Shown here: positions 53,749 through 63,439 of the stretch, piece by piece
Layout of the letters: each line of letters starts with the position of its first letter
Numbering within the stretch: position 1 is the first letter of the stretch
Origin: Actinomadura oligospora ATCC 43269
GTDB lineage: Bacteria; Actinomycetota; Actinomycetes; Streptosporangiales; Streptosporangiaceae
NCBI RefSeq assembly: GCF_000518265.1
Contig: NZ_JADG01000004.1
Coordinates: 124,001 to 188,000, forward strand
Length of the DNA: 64,000 bases
Direction: 5' to 3'
Program-made: the position numbers and the translations under genes
Notes under the pieces: model-generated
The model's input: the letters and a program-made list of their open reading frames with translations, nothing else
Databases searched by the model: none
What the model was told of the DNA's origin: nothing

Positions 53749-54050
53749 GCTCCACCCCCATGTTGGTGCCACCTTGCTCGCGGTATACGTGGCATCGGCG
53801 GCCGGCGGCGTGCGCCGTCCGGCCGTCTCCCGTCGGTGCCGGCGCCCTCGTGGAACCCCCTGGTCCAGGCGCCGCCGGCGGCCTCGTCCGGCCAGGTCCC
53901 CATCCGCTGCCCTTGAGGAAGATCACCGCGTCACCGCGGGGGGTCGCCTTCTGGCGCCGGGGAAGCTGCGCCAGAGGGCCTGGAGAGCGGCTGGAGACCT
54001 GGCCGAACGCTGGCCGGTGCCGGTCTTCGGAACCGACGTTCGGCAGATCG
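53749..54050 (-). other. 302-bp mraZ-rsmH gap
   Basis: No ORF is convincing. It holds a 7-bp hairpin (53951-53957 with 53968-53974) after mraZ, and a TGCCAC/GTGGCA pairing just upstream of the rsmH ribosome site with a GTATAC palindrome in its loop. A gap of this size could allow a separate rsmH promoter. Confidence 0.5.
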
Positions 54051-54482
54051 TCAGAGGATCCCGGGCAACACCTCCTCGGAGATGTCGGCGAACGCCTGTT
54101 CCTCCTGCTCGAGGTAGGACTCCCAGGCGCCGCTGTCCCAGATCTCCAGGCGCGTGTTCGCGCCGATGACGGTGCAGTCGCGGGTGAGCCCGGCGTACTT
54201 CCGCAGCGGCGGCGGGATCGTGATCCGGCCCTGCTTGTCGGGCAGCTCGTCGGACGCGCTGGCGAAGAAGACCCGGCCGTAGGCACGCACGGTGCGCTCG
54301 GTGACGGGCGCGGCACGAAGCGCCTCGGTGATGCGCTGGAACTCCGCCATGGGGAAGACGTACAGGCAGCGTTCCTGGCCCTTCGTGATCACCAATCCCC
54401 CCGACAGCTCCTCGCGGTACTTCGCCGGCAGGAACAGTCGTCCCTTGTCGTCGAGGCGCGGCGTATGGGTGCCGAGGAACAC
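54051..54482 (-). CDS. mraZ: Transcriptional regulator MraZ
   Basis: This 143-residue protein has two SpoVT/AbrB-like halves with the paired DxxxR motifs ([12 protein letters not shown] and [12 protein letters not shown]). It binds repeats upstream of its own gene and represses the dcw cluster in other bacteria. GTG 54480-54482 has GGGAGG eight bases upstream and gives [14 protein letters not shown], the family start. It is the first gene of the leftward dcw cluster. Confidence 0.96.
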   Translation of the reverse strand: MFLGTHTPRLDDKGRLFLPAKYREELSGGLVITKGQERCLYVFPMAEFQRITEALRAAPVTERTVRAYGRVFFASASDELPDKQGRITIPPPLRKYAGLTRDCTVIGANTRLEIWDSGAWESYLEQEEQAFADISEEVLPGIL

Positions 54483-54519
54483 CGGCCCCACCTCCCGCGC
54501 CGCATGAGGCGCTACCGCT

Positions 54520-54555
54520 CCCCACGGCGCCCCACTCTACTCCACTCTTCCCCAC
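54520..54555 (-). promoter_or_regulatory. Four MraZ boxes in exact 10-bp phase
   Basis: On the minus strand GTGGGG, GTGGAG, GTGGGG and GTGGGG start every ten bases (plus-strand 54550-54555, 54540-54545, 54530-54535, 54520-54525). This is the known MraZ operator layout (TGGGN with 5-base spacers), so MraZ should bind here and autoregulate the cluster. Confidence 0.85.
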
Positions 54556-54561
54556 CGTCAA
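54534..54561 (-). promoter_or_regulatory. dcw cluster promoter overlapping MraZ boxes
   Basis: TTGACG (54556-54561), 16 bases and TAGAGT (54534-54539) on the minus strand form a promoter. The first MraZ boxes fill the spacer, so bound MraZ would block RNA polymerase. Confidence 0.6.
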
Positions 54562-55021
54562 CTACGAAAACACCTGCCGCGCGCGGATTTCGCGAACGAT
54601 TCCGCAGGTCAGGCGGGGTGGTCCGCCGGGGGGTGGGCGGTGGGGCGCCCTGGCGCGGCGATCCGGCGGGAGGACTTGACAACGCGTCCTGACGCAGCCC
54701 GGAGCGTTCCGGACCGTCCGCCCGCGGGCGCCCGATGGGGGAAAGTGGGGCGCCTCGCGGGCTGTGGCGGACGCCCGGGTGGAGCACAATGGGCAGCCGA
54801 TCCCCATGACCATCGCGGCCGTCGGACGGGAGACGTACTGTCGGTGGCACCGGCTGCCGGTGACACCGGCGCCGCGGAGGGACCACCGGTGGCGGAGGCC
54901 GCGGGTGGAGCGGACCGGCGGCGCGGCTCGTCCGGAAACGGTGGAGTCGCGCGGACGTCCGTGCAAGGGTTGCGCACCGCGGCGCCGTCGGGGCGGCCGG
55001 ACGGCTGAGGAGGGTTGGTTG
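54562..55021. other. 460-bp divergent region between mraZ and moxR
   Basis: This gap separates the leftward dcw promoter from the rightward MoxR operon. A TTGACA at 54676-54681 has no good partner -10. The moxR reading frame is open from 54764, but the protein before 55022 lacks homology. AGGAGGG at 55009-55015 is the likely moxR ribosome site. Confidence 0.5.
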
Positions 55022-56077
55022 GTGGCAGTAGGGATGCACGGGGACCCGTCGACCGGGACCGGACGTTCGGCGCCGGCGCCCCGCTCCGGGGACGGCCCCG
55101 CGGACGGTTCCCGCAACGGTCTCCCCGTCGGCCTGGACGACCTCGCCCGGGTGAGCGGGCGCATCCGGGACGCCATCGAGACGGTGGTCGAGGGCAAGCC
55201 CCGGGCGGTCCGGCTCGCGCTGACCGTCCTGCTCGCCGAGGGCCACCTGCTGATCGAGGACGTCCCGGGCGTCGGCAAGACGATGCTCGCCAAGGCCCTG
55301 GCCCGCTCGGTGGACTGCTCGGTGCGGCGCGTCCAGTTCACGCCCGACCTGCTGCCGAGCGACATCACCGGGGTCAGCGCCTACAACCAGGAGCGGCGCG
55401 AGTTCGAGTTCAAGCCGGGCCCGGTGTTCGCCAACATCGTGGTCGGCGACGAGATCAACCGCGCCTCCCCCAAGACCCAGTCGGCGCTGCTGGAGTGCAT
55501 GGAGGAGCGGCAGGTCACGGTGGACGGGACGACGTACCCGCTGGAGCGTCCGTTCATGGTGATCGCCACCCAGAACCCGGTGGAGATGGAGGGCACCTAT
55601 CCCCTCCCCGAGGCGCAGCGGGACCGGTTCACCGCGCGGATCTCGATGGGCTACCCCGACCCGGCCGCCGAGCTGGAGATGCTGGACGCGCACGGCGAGG
55701 CGAACCCGCTGGACGACCTGGAGCCGGTGGCGCACGCGTCCGACGTGCGCGCGCTCATCGAGGTGGTGCGGCGTCAGCACGTCGCGGCGTCCGTCCGGCA
55801 GTACGCGATCGACCTGGTCACCGCGACGCGCAACCATCCGGAGCTGCGGCTCGGCGCGTCCCCTCGGGCGACCCTGCACCTGGTGCGGGCGGCGCGCGCG
55901 TACGCGGCGCTCGACGACCGCGACTACGTCCTGCCGGACGACGTCCAGGAGCTGGCCGTCCCGGTGCTGGCGCACCGGCTGCTGCCGACGGCCGAGGCGC
56001 AGGTCGAGCGGCGGAGGCCGGAGCACGTGCTGACCGAGCTGGTGCACCGGCTGCCCGTCCCGTCCCCCCGGGGGTGA
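55022..56077 (+). CDS. MoxR family AAA+ ATPase
   Basis: This 351-residue chaperone-like ATPase has Walker A in LLIEDVPGVGKTMLAKALA, Walker B in VVGDEINRASPKTQSALLE, and sensor 1 in FMVIATQNPVEMEGTYPLPEAQRDRF. The winged C-terminal lid follows. GTG 55022-55024 lies seven bases after AGGAGGG. With the next two genes it forms the conserved MoxR-DUF58-transglutaminase unit, whose job is thought to be assembly or activation of envelope proteins. Confidence 0.94.
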   Translation: MAVGMHGDPSTGTGRSAPAPRSGDGPADGSRNGLPVGLDDLARVSGRIRDAIETVVEGKPRAVRLALTVLLAEGHLLIEDVPGVGKTMLAKALARSVDCSVRRVQFTPDLLPSDITGVSAYNQERREFEFKPGPVFANIVVGDEINRASPKTQSALLECMEERQVTVDGTTYPLERPFMVIATQNPVEMEGTYPLPEAQRDRFTARISMGYPDPAAELEMLDAHGEANPLDDLEPVAHASDVRALIEVVRRQHVAASVRQYAIDLVTATRNHPELRLGASPRATLHLVRAARAYAALDDRDYVLPDDVQELAVPVLAHRLLPTAEAQVERRRPEHVLTELVHRLPVPSPRG

Positions 56078-56081
56078 CACG

Positions 56082-57593
56082 ATGCGACGGGCCTTGGCGG
56101 GTCTGACGACGCGGGGCCGGTCGTTCGTGGCGGCCGGGGCCACCGCGATCCTGTGCGCGTTCGTGCTCGGCGAGCGCGACCTGCTGCGCGCGGGCGTGCT
56201 CGTGCTGGCGCTGCCGCTGATCTGCACGTGGGTCGTGTCGCGGACCCGGTACCGGCTGGCGTGCGCGCGGCGGCTCGACCCGCCGCGGCTGCCCGTCGGG
56301 CACGAGTCGCGCGCGGAGCTGCGGCTGGAGAACGTGTCCCGGCTGCCGAGCGGGCTGCTGATGGTCGAGGACCGGGTGCCGTTCGCGCTCGGCGGGCGCC
56401 CCCGGTTCGTGATCGACCGGATCGAGCCGCGCGGGTCCCGCGAGCTGGCCTACCGGATCCGGTCGGACGTGCGCGGACGGTTCCGGGTCGGGCCGCTGAC
56501 CGTCCGGCTCGCCGACCCGTTCGGCATGGTCGAGCTGGTCCGCTCGTTCAGCCTCACCGACACCCTGACGGTGACCCCGGCGATCGTGCCGCTGCCGTCC
56601 GGGCGGCTCGCGGGTGCGTGGGCGGGCGGCGGCGAGAGCCTGGCCCGGACGGTGTCCACCGCGGGCGAGGACGACGTCGCGCCGCGCGAGTACCGGCACG
56701 GCGACGACCTGCGACGCGTCCACTGGCGGTCGACGGCGCGGCGCGGCGAGCTGATGGTGCGGCGCGAGGAGCAGCACTGGCAGAGCCGCGGCACGCTGTT
56801 CATGGACACGCGGGGCCTGGCGCACCGCGGCGAGGGCCCGGGAGCGACGTTCGAGCAGGCGGTGTCGGCGACCGCGTCGGTCGGGGTGCACCTCGGCCGG
56901 ATGGGCATGGCGCTGCGCCTGGTCACCGACGGCGGGGAGCGGCTCGCGCCGACCGCCGACTACGCGGGCGAGTTCGAGGGCCTGCTGCTGGACACCCTGG
57001 CCGTCGCGCGTCCCGGCGACGGCACGTCGCTGGACGCGGGGCTCGCGGCCCTGATCGGCGGCTCCGGACGGGACGGCGACGGGCTGGTGGTCGCGGTGTT
57101 CGGACGGCTCACGGCGGACGAGGCGCGCGCGGTCGCGTCCGTCCGGCGGGGTACGGCGGCGTGCGTTGCGGTCCTGGTCGACCCGGAGGCGGCAGCCGCG
57201 TCCGCCGACCCGCGCGTCCCGTCCCCGCGCCGCTCCGCTGAGGTTTCTTACGGCGCGTCCGCTGGGCGTTCCGGTGAGGTTTCCTCCGGCGCGTCCGCTG
57301 GGAGCTCCGGGGACGGTTCTTCCGGTGCGGCTTCGGGCCGCTCCGGTGGGGGCTTTTCTGGGGCGTCCGTTCCGGGTTCGGGCGACGGGTCTTCTGATGG
57401 TTCCTCGCGGCGTTCGCCTGTGCCGGGGGAGGTGGCGGGGGTCGGGGCGGCCCGGGTGTTGCGGGCGGCCGGGTGGCGGGTCGTGACGGTGCGGACGGCG
57501 ACGGAACTCGCGGCGGCCTGGGGGGTCGTCGCGGAGCCGGACGGTTCGGACATCGGTCACCTGCGCGGGGACGGGGGCGGAGGCGCGGCATGA
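56082..57593 (+). CDS. DUF58 (VWA-like) protein with a Ser/Gly-rich insertion
   Basis: This is a 503-residue protein. Two N-terminal membrane segments (about residues 13-51) are followed by a beta-rich region and the DUF58 motif APREYRHGDDLRRVHWRSTARRGELMVRR. DUF58 proteins partner MoxR ATPases. Near the C-terminus, bases about 57237-57415 encode Ser/Gly-rich imperfect repeats with many T-ending codons, unlike the rest of the gene; the frame then returns to a normal alpha/beta ending. It starts four bases after moxR and overlaps the next gene by 4 bases. Confidence 0.9.
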   Translation: MRRALAGLTTRGRSFVAAGATAILCAFVLGERDLLRAGVLVLALPLICTWVVSRTRYRLACARRLDPPRLPVGHESRAELRLENVSRLPSGLLMVEDRVPFALGGRPRFVIDRIEPRGSRELAYRIRSDVRGRFRVGPLTVRLADPFGMVELVRSFSLTDTLTVTPAIVPLPSGRLAGAWAGGGESLARTVSTAGEDDVAPREYRHGDDLRRVHWRSTARRGELMVRREEQHWQSRGTLFMDTRGLAHRGEGPGATFEQAVSATASVGVHLGRMGMALRLVTDGGERLAPTADYAGEFEGLLLDTLAVARPGDGTSLDAGLAALIGGSGRDGDGLVVAVFGRLTADEARAVASVRRGTAACVAVLVDPEAAAASADPRVPSPRRSAEVSYGASAGRSGEVSSGASAGSSGDGSSGAASGRSGGGFSGASVPGSGDGSSDGSSRRSPVPGEVAGVGAARVLRAAGWRVVTVRTATELAAAWGVVAEPDGSDIGHLRGDGGGGAA

Positions 57594-60079
57594 GGATCCG
57601 GATGACGGTCATGGCCGGGCTGGCGACGCTGGCCGGGTCGATCGGGCTGTATCCGCTGTTCATGGGCGGGCAGTGGTTCTGGCACGCGCTCGGGGCGGTC
57701 GTCGCGGTGGCCGCCGGGGCCGTCGTGGCGCGGCGGCTGCGGATCCCGGCGGCGCTCGAACCGCTGGGCCCGGCGGTCGCGCTGCTGCTCTACTGCACCC
57801 TCGTCTTCACGGCCGGGCGGGCGCTGGTCGGGATCGTCCCGACGCCGTCGTCGCTGGCCGGGCTGCGCGACCTGATCTCGGACGGCGCGTCCACGGCGAA
57901 CCGGTACGCCGCGCCCGTCCCGGACGAGCGGGGCATCCACCTGCTGGTCACGATCGGGGTCGGGGCCGTCGCGACCGTGGTCGACCTGCTCGCGGTGCGC
58001 CTGCGCCGGGCCGCGCCCGCCGGCCTGCCGCTGCTGGCGATGTACAGCGTGCCCGCCGCGATCCGCGAGCACGGCGTGAACTGGCTCGCGTTCGGGCTCG
58101 GCGCGGCCGGGTTCCTCGCCCTGCTGATGGCGGACGCGCGGGAGAGCGTCGGCGGCTGGGGCCGCATGGTGTTCTCACAGCGCTGGCACGAGGAGTCCCC
58201 GGGCGACCGGGACGCCCCGGACATCTCGTCGCTCGCGACCACCGGACGCCGGATCGGCGTGACCGCCGTCGCCGTCGCCGTCCTGCTGCCGATGGCGGTG
58301 CCCGGCATCCACCCGCGCGGCGTGTTCGGCGGCAAGGGGACGGGCCCGGGCGGCGACGGCGCCCGGACGGTCACCACCCCCGACCCGATGGTCAGCCTGT
58401 CCCGGCAGCTCACCAACCCCGACGACGGGGTCGTGCTGACCTACGAGACCGACGACGCCGAACCCCCCGACTACCTGCGGCTCTACGCGCTCGACCGGTT
58501 CGACGGGGACCGCTGGACCTACAGCGTCGCGTCCCGGGCCCAGGACAAGCTGACCGACGCCTCCCTTCCCGCGCCGCCCGGTCTCACCGTCGCGCCGTCC
58601 CGGACGGTCACCACCCGGGTCAAGGTGAGCAAGGACCTGCGCGACCTGCAGTTCCTGCCGATGCCGTACGCGCCCACGCGGGTGCGGATCAAGGGCGAGT
58701 GGCGGGTGCACTCGCCGTCCCTGATGGTCTACTCGCTGCGCGACGGCGCCGGCGGGAAGTCCTTCACCGTGACCAGCCGCCGCGCGCTGCCCTCCCCCGG
58801 CGACCTCCAGGCCGGCGGGACCTACACCAGCGACATGCTGTCGGAGTTCACCTACCTGCCGAAGTCGGTGCCGGACAAGGTGCGGCGGCTGGCCGTCCAG
58901 GTGACCAAGGGCTCGCGCACCCCGTACGAGTCGGCGGTGAAGCTCCAGTCGTGGTTCACCCAGACCGGCGGCTTCCGCTACGACCTGACCGTCGGCACCC
59001 CCGAGCACGGCTCGGACCTGGTCGACTTCCTGACCGTCGACAAGCGCGGCTACTGCGAGCAGTTCGCCGCGGCGATGGCGGTCATGGCGCGCGAGCTGGG
59101 CGTCCCGGCGCGCGTGTCGGTCGGGTACACGGCGGGCAAGGCGGTCTCCCCGGGCCGGTGGGAGGTCCGCGGACGCGACGCGCACGCGTGGCCCGAGCTG
59201 TACTTCGACGGCGCGGGCTGGGTGCGGTTCGAGCCGACCCCGAGCGGCACGGAGGGGCAGGGCACCGCGACCGAGCCGTCCTACTCGCTCGCGGGCGGAG
59301 GCTCGGGGAGCGGCGGGAGCGACACGTCCAACCCGCAGCCGCTGCCGTCCTCGTCGGCGGGCCCCGGCGGGCGTCCGACCGGCGGAGCGCACTTCCGCAA
59401 CGACCTGCCCGGCGCGGGCGGGACGGCGGCCCCGGCCCCCAAGAAGCACAAGAGCGGTCCGGGCTACGCGCCGTGGGTCGCGGGCGGGACGCTGCTGGTC
59501 CTGCTGCTGGCCGCGGCTCCGGCCGTCCGGGCGCTGACCCGGCGCCGTCGCTGGTCGGCGGCCCTGGAGCCGCCGCCGGGGCCGGAGACGGCGCGTCCGG
59601 GGCCGGACGATCCGCGGGGGCCGCGTCCGCGCGGGGCCGCGGACGCTGCGCACGCCGCCTGGCGCGAACTGCGGGCCGACGCCATCGACCACGGCGTCCC
59701 CTGGCCGTCCAGCGAGACCCCGCGCGCGACGGTCCGCCGCCTGGACGACCTGCTCGGCCTGGACGACCCGGCCGCGTCCGCGCTGCGCCGCATCGCCCGC
59801 GCCGAGGAGCTCGCCCGTTACGCTCCGGTGGACCGCACCCCGCCGCCCGCGGATCTGCTCCGCGCCGACGTCCGCACGATGCGGTCGGCGTTCGCCTCGT
59901 CCGCGACGGCGACCGCGCGCTGGCGGGCCCGGCTGCTCCCGGCGTCCACCGTCGCCGAGGCCCGTGACGCCGCCCGCGTCGCGAGCGAGCGCACCGCCCG
60001 CGTCACCGGCCGGGCCGAACACACCCTGGCCCGGCTCGTCACCCGCGTCCGCGCCCTCCTCCCGACCCGTTCCGACTGA
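57590..60079 (+). CDS. Membrane transglutaminase-like protein (DUF3488-TGase-DUF4129)
   Basis: This 829-residue protein has about six membrane segments (residues 5-220), an outside transglutaminase domain, another membrane helix (near residue 630) and a C-terminal DUF4129-like region. The catalytic triad is visible: Cys in DKRGYCEQFAAAMAVMA, His in GRDAHAWPELYF, Asp position replaced by a FEPTPSG strand typical of the group. It probably cuts or links wall or surface peptides. ATG 57590-57592 overlaps the DUF58 stop as ATGA. Confidence 0.92.
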   Translation: MRIRMTVMAGLATLAGSIGLYPLFMGGQWFWHALGAVVAVAAGAVVARRLRIPAALEPLGPAVALLLYCTLVFTAGRALVGIVPTPSSLAGLRDLISDGASTANRYAAPVPDERGIHLLVTIGVGAVATVVDLLAVRLRRAAPAGLPLLAMYSVPAAIREHGVNWLAFGLGAAGFLALLMADARESVGGWGRMVFSQRWHEESPGDRDAPDISSLATTGRRIGVTAVAVAVLLPMAVPGIHPRGVFGGKGTGPGGDGARTVTTPDPMVSLSRQLTNPDDGVVLTYETDDAEPPDYLRLYALDRFDGDRWTYSVASRAQDKLTDASLPAPPGLTVAPSRTVTTRVKVSKDLRDLQFLPMPYAPTRVRIKGEWRVHSPSLMVYSLRDGAGGKSFTVTSRRALPSPGDLQAGGTYTSDMLSEFTYLPKSVPDKVRRLAVQVTKGSRTPYESAVKLQSWFTQTGGFRYDLTVGTPEHGSDLVDFLTVDKRGYCEQFAAAMAVMARELGVPARVSVGYTAGKAVSPGRWEVRGRDAHAWPELYFDGAGWVRFEPTPSGTEGQGTATEPSYSLAGGGSGSGGSDTSNPQPLPSSSAGPGGRPTGGAHFRNDLPGAGGTAAPAPKKHKSGPGYAPWVAGGTLLVLLLAAAPAVRALTRRRRWSAALEPPPGPETARPGPDDPRGPRPRGAADAAHAAWRELRADAIDHGVPWPSSETPRATVRRLDDLLGLDDPAASALRRIARAEELARYAPVDRTPPPADLLRADVRTMRSAFASSATATARWRARLLPASTVAEARDAARVASERTARVTGRAEHTLARLVTRVRALLPTRSD

Positions 60080-60109
60080 CCCCGTCCGGCCGGGTCCGGA
60101 CAACGGAAA

Positions 60110-60134
60110 ACGCGCCTCGGGCAGTGAGGCGCGT
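60110..60134. terminator. Terminator between TGase and DUF3040 genes
   Basis: A 9-bp stem (60110-60118 with 60126-60134) with a 7-base loop lies between convergent genes. On the minus strand it is followed by TTTT, a classical intrinsic terminator for the DUF3040 gene. Confidence 0.7.
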
Positions 60135-60195
60135 CGTGGGGGGTGGGCAAGGTGCGACCCGCCGCGCGCCGGGGCGCGGGCGGGGCTGGGTCAGG

Positions 60196-60612
60196 TCAGC
60201 GTTCCTCTTCCCTGCGGCGCCAGCGCTCCTCCATGCGCTCCATGAAGCCCCCGCGGGCCGCGCCACCGGACGAGCCGCGGCGCTCGCGGCGTCCGCGACG
60301 GCCTCGGGACGTGGCCGGCTCGGCGATGCCGGTCATGCGCTTCCAGCTGGTGAGCGCCCAGACGCAGCAGGCGACCATGAGCAGGAAACCGGCCACGCTG
60401 ACGGCGATGGTGATGGCGCCCGCGTTCGCCACCAGGCCCGCCATCAGGGCGGCGACGCCGACGGCGAAGCCCACCGCGGCCTTGATCATCTGGCGCTTGT
60501 AGTGCACCTGAGGACTCGTCGTGCGCACGGCGTGCGCGAACTTCGGATCCTCGGCGTACAACGCCTGCTCGATCTGGTCGAGCATGCGCTGCTCGTGATC
60601 AGAGAGCGGCAC
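60196..60612 (-). CDS. DUF3040 membrane protein
   Basis: This is a 138-residue actinobacterial protein with the DUF3040 start PLSDHEQRMLDQIEQALYAEDPKF, two membrane helices (about residues 50-90) and an Arg/Glu-rich tail. Function unknown. GTG 60610-60612 has GGGAGG four bases upstream; a longer frame starting at 60669 is not supported by homology. Confidence 0.9.
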   Translation of the reverse strand: MPLSDHEQRMLDQIEQALYAEDPKFAHAVRTTSPQVHYKRQMIKAAVGFAVGVAALMAGLVANAGAITIAVSVAGFLLMVACCVWALTSWKRMTGIAEPATSRGRRGRRERRGSSGGAARGGFMERMEERWRRREEER

Positions 60613-60758
60613 GGCGCCTCCCAACGACAGCCCCGCGACGGGGATTCCGATGCAGGACGGGAACCTCAACGGTGATATGACCAGAATACGAGCCAGGACA
60701 GGCCAACGAAAGCGAACGGCCGACCACGGACCCTCTCCCGTTCATCTCCGCATCCGCC

Positions 60759-62036
60759 TCATCCCCTCCCGTCACCGTTCTCCCGTCCGTCCCGGCCTGG
60801 AGAACGGCCGGCGCCGCGCTTCACGAGCGCGGCAGGACGGACCGCGCCGCGACCGAAACGGCTCGCGACCTGGTCGATCACGCGCTCCGCCTCCCGCCAG
60901 CCGGTCTCCGGTTCGTCGAAGGCCAGCTGCCGTGGAGCGTCGCCCGCGGACGTGAGGTTCTCCACACGCACGCCCACCAGCCGGAGTCGTACCCGATCCC
61001 AGCCGGACGCCTCATACAGCTCGCAGGCTGTGACATAGATCACTCTCGCGAGATCGGTGGGCTCACGGAGCGTGCGCGCGCGAGTGATCGTCTTGAAGTC
61101 CCCGTTGCGGAGCTTGACGCTGACGGTGCGTCCGGCGTGTCCGCCCGCGCGCAGCCGCGCGCCGACCTTCTCGGCCAGCCGGAGCAGCTCGCGGCGGATC
61201 TCGTCCGGGTCGTCGATGTCGGTGTCGAAGGTCTCCTCGGCGCCGATGCTCTTGTCGACGCTCTCCGGGACGACCGCGCGCGGGTCGCGCCCCCAGGAGA
61301 GTTCGTGGAGGTGGCTTCCGAGCGCGTTGCCCAGCTCGCGCTGGAGGGTCGCCAGGGGGACCTGGGCGAGCTGCCCGACGGTGCGCAGGCCCAGGCGCGT
61401 CAGCTGCTGCTCCGTGCGCTCCCCGACGCCCCAGAGCGCCGCGACGGGCAGGGCGTGCAGGAACTCCTCCACCCCGTCCGCCGGGACGACCAGGAGGCCG
61501 TCCGGCTTGCAGCGGGTGGACGCCAGCTTCGCCACGAACTTGGTGGGCGCGACGCCGACCGAGCAGGTCACGCCCTGCTGCTCCGACACCTTCGCGCGGA
61601 TGAGCCGGGCGATCTCGGCGGGGCGTCCGTACAGCTTGCGCGCGCCCGCGACGTCGAGGAACGCCTCGTCCACCGAGAGCGGTTCGACCAGCGGGGTCAT
61701 CGACCGGAAGATCTCGAACACGGCGCGGGACACCGCCGTGTACCGCTCGTGCCGGGGCGGCAGCACCACCGCGTGCGGGCACAGTCGCCGCGCGCGCGAC
61801 ATCGGCATCGCCGAGTGGACGCCGTACTCGCGGGCCTCGTAGGAGGCGGCCGAGACCACGCCCCGGCCGCCGACGCCGCCGACGACCACGGGGCGTCCGC
61901 GCAGGTCCGGCCGGTCGAGCAGTTCGACGCTCACGAAGAACGCGTCCATGTCGACGTGCAGGATCGAGCAGCCCGTGTCGTCCCCCGGCGGGCCGGGCGG
62001 CGGGCCCGGCCGGTGCAGCTGCTGCTTGCGGCTCAT
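60759..62036 (-). CDS. dinB: DNA polymerase IV (Y-family)
   Basis: This 425-residue translesion polymerase has the catalytic acids in ILHVDMDAFFVSVE and PLSVDEAFLDVAGA; the finger (YEAREYGVHSAMP), HhH (ALWGVGERTEQQL) and little-finger domains follow. There is no clear C-terminal QLxLF clamp motif; QLAFDEP near residue 385 is the closest match. The gene stands alone. Confidence 0.95.
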   Translation of the reverse strand: MSRKQQLHRPGPPPGPPGDDTGCSILHVDMDAFFVSVELLDRPDLRGRPVVVGGVGGRGVVSAASYEAREYGVHSAMPMSRARRLCPHAVVLPPRHERYTAVSRAVFEIFRSMTPLVEPLSVDEAFLDVAGARKLYGRPAEIARLIRAKVSEQQGVTCSVGVAPTKFVAKLASTRCKPDGLLVVPADGVEEFLHALPVAALWGVGERTEQQLTRLGLRTVGQLAQVPLATLQRELGNALGSHLHELSWGRDPRAVVPESVDKSIGAEETFDTDIDDPDEIRRELLRLAEKVGARLRAGGHAGRTVSVKLRNGDFKTITRARTLREPTDLARVIYVTACELYEASGWDRVRLRLVGVRVENLTSAGDAPRQLAFDEPETGWREAERVIDQVASRFGRGAVRPAALVKRGAGRSPGRDGRENGDGRG

Positions 62037-62121
62037 GCCCCCAACCTAGACGTCCTGTCGGACATTTCACCCGCTCAGGGCGGGTGCGCGGGCCCGGTCG
62101 CGGGTGCGGCCGGGACTTCGG

Positions 62122-62895
62122 TCAGGGGCGTTCGGCGACCAGGTGCAGCTGGGTCGCCAGCTCGCGCAGGACGGGGTGGACGGACGCGGCGCGCTCCAGG
62201 GCGACCAGGCCCTCGGCGGCGCCCGCCTCGTCCAGCAGTGCGCTCGGGACGAGGTCGGCGAAGATCCGGACGCCGTGCGTCTCGCGGGCGGTGAGGCCCG
62301 CCCCGGCGGCCAGCTCGGCGAGCGACTCGCGGGTGAAGCGGCGCGGCATCCGGTCGTGCTCGCCCCAGCGTCCGTCCGGGTCGGTCAGGACCTGCCGGGC
62401 GTCGTCGAAGCGCCCGGCGGCGGCCCGGTGCAGCGCGGCGGCGATCTGCCCCGCGACCAGCACGCTGACCGCCCCGCCTGGCCGGACGACCCGGGTCAGC
62501 GCGTGCATCGCGGCGGCAGGGTCGTCCACGAACTCCAGGACGCTGTGGCACAGCACCAGGTCGGCGGAGGACTCGCCGAGGACCTCCGGAAGGTCGCCCG
62601 CGTCGCCCTGGATGGCGTGGACGGACACGCCCGCCTCGGCGGCGCGCCGTTCGAGCGCGGCGAGCGCGTCGGGGCTGGCGTCCACCACGGTCACGCGGTG
62701 GCCGAGCTCGGCGAGCGGCACGGCGAACCCGCCGGTGCCGCCGCCGACGTCCACCACGTCGCACGGGCCCTGCCCGGCCACGCGGGCGAGCACCTCGCGC
62801 AGGACGTCCCACAGGACGGCGCCGCGCACCCGGCCGCCACCGCGGCTCCGCCAGGTCTGCTGGGCGGGCACGGCCGCCCCCCTCTCACCGGTCAT
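62122..62895 (-). CDS. SAM-dependent methyltransferase, class I
   Basis: This is a 257-residue Rossmann methyltransferase: CDVVDVGGGTGGFAVPLAELG is motif I, VVDASPDALAALERRA motif II, and DLVLCHSVLEFVDDP motif IV. The substrate is unknown; it resembles SmtA/CmoM-like enzymes. ATG 62893-62895. Confidence 0.88.
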   Translation of the reverse strand: MTGERGAAVPAQQTWRSRGGGRVRGAVLWDVLREVLARVAGQGPCDVVDVGGGTGGFAVPLAELGHRVTVVDASPDALAALERRAAEAGVSVHAIQGDAGDLPEVLGESSADLVLCHSVLEFVDDPAAAMHALTRVVRPGGAVSVLVAGQIAAALHRAAAGRFDDARQVLTDPDGRWGEHDRMPRRFTRESLAELAAGAGLTARETHGVRIFADLVPSALLDEAGAAEGLVALERAASVHPVLRELATQLHLVAERP

Positions 62896-63022
62896 GTCCC
62901 CCCACCCTAGGCCCCGGCCTCCGCTTCACCACGCCCACATCACCCTTTGCGGCCCGTCCGCATCCAACGGCGTACGGGCCCGGCGGGCGAGGTGGGGCGT
63001 GAACGGTGTCAGGCCGGGACGG

Positions 63023-63439
63023 TCAGACGGACAGGGACGGCTTCAGCTGCTGGATGCGGGCGAGCAGGCCGTTGACGAACCGCGGGGACTCGTCGGTGGA
63101 CAGCTCGGTCGCGAGCGACACCGCCTCGCTCACCGCGACGCCGTCCGGGACGTCGTCCACCCAGAGCAGCTCGAACATGCCCATGCGCAGGATGTTGCGG
63201 TCCACGACCGGCATGCGGTCGAGGGTCCAGCCGGTCGCGTAGGTCGAGATGAGCTCGTCGATCCGCTCGGCGTGCGCCTGGACACCCTCGACGATCCGCA
63301 CGGCGTGCGGGTACTCGGCGAGTTCGCCCTGGTTCGGACGGCCGCGCTGCTCGAGGACCTCGGTGGGCCTCTCCTCGCGCAGCTCGGCCGCGAACAGCAC
63401 GTCCAGGGCGAGCTTGCGCGCCTTGGTCCTGGCCGCCAT
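63023..63439 (-). CDS. nusB: Transcription antitermination factor NusB
   Basis: This 138-residue all-helical protein works with NusE/S10 in rRNA antitermination. ARTKARKLALDVLFAAELR at the start and RNILRMGMFELLWVDDVPDGVAVSEAVSLA are diagnostic. ATG 63437-63439 overlaps the efp stop by one base; efp-nusB is a conserved pair. Confidence 0.96.
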   Translation of the reverse strand: MAARTKARKLALDVLFAAELREERPTEVLEQRGRPNQGELAEYPHAVRIVEGVQAHAERIDELISTYATGWTLDRMPVVDRNILRMGMFELLWVDDVPDGVAVSEAVSLATELSTDESPRFVNGLLARIQQLKPSLSV

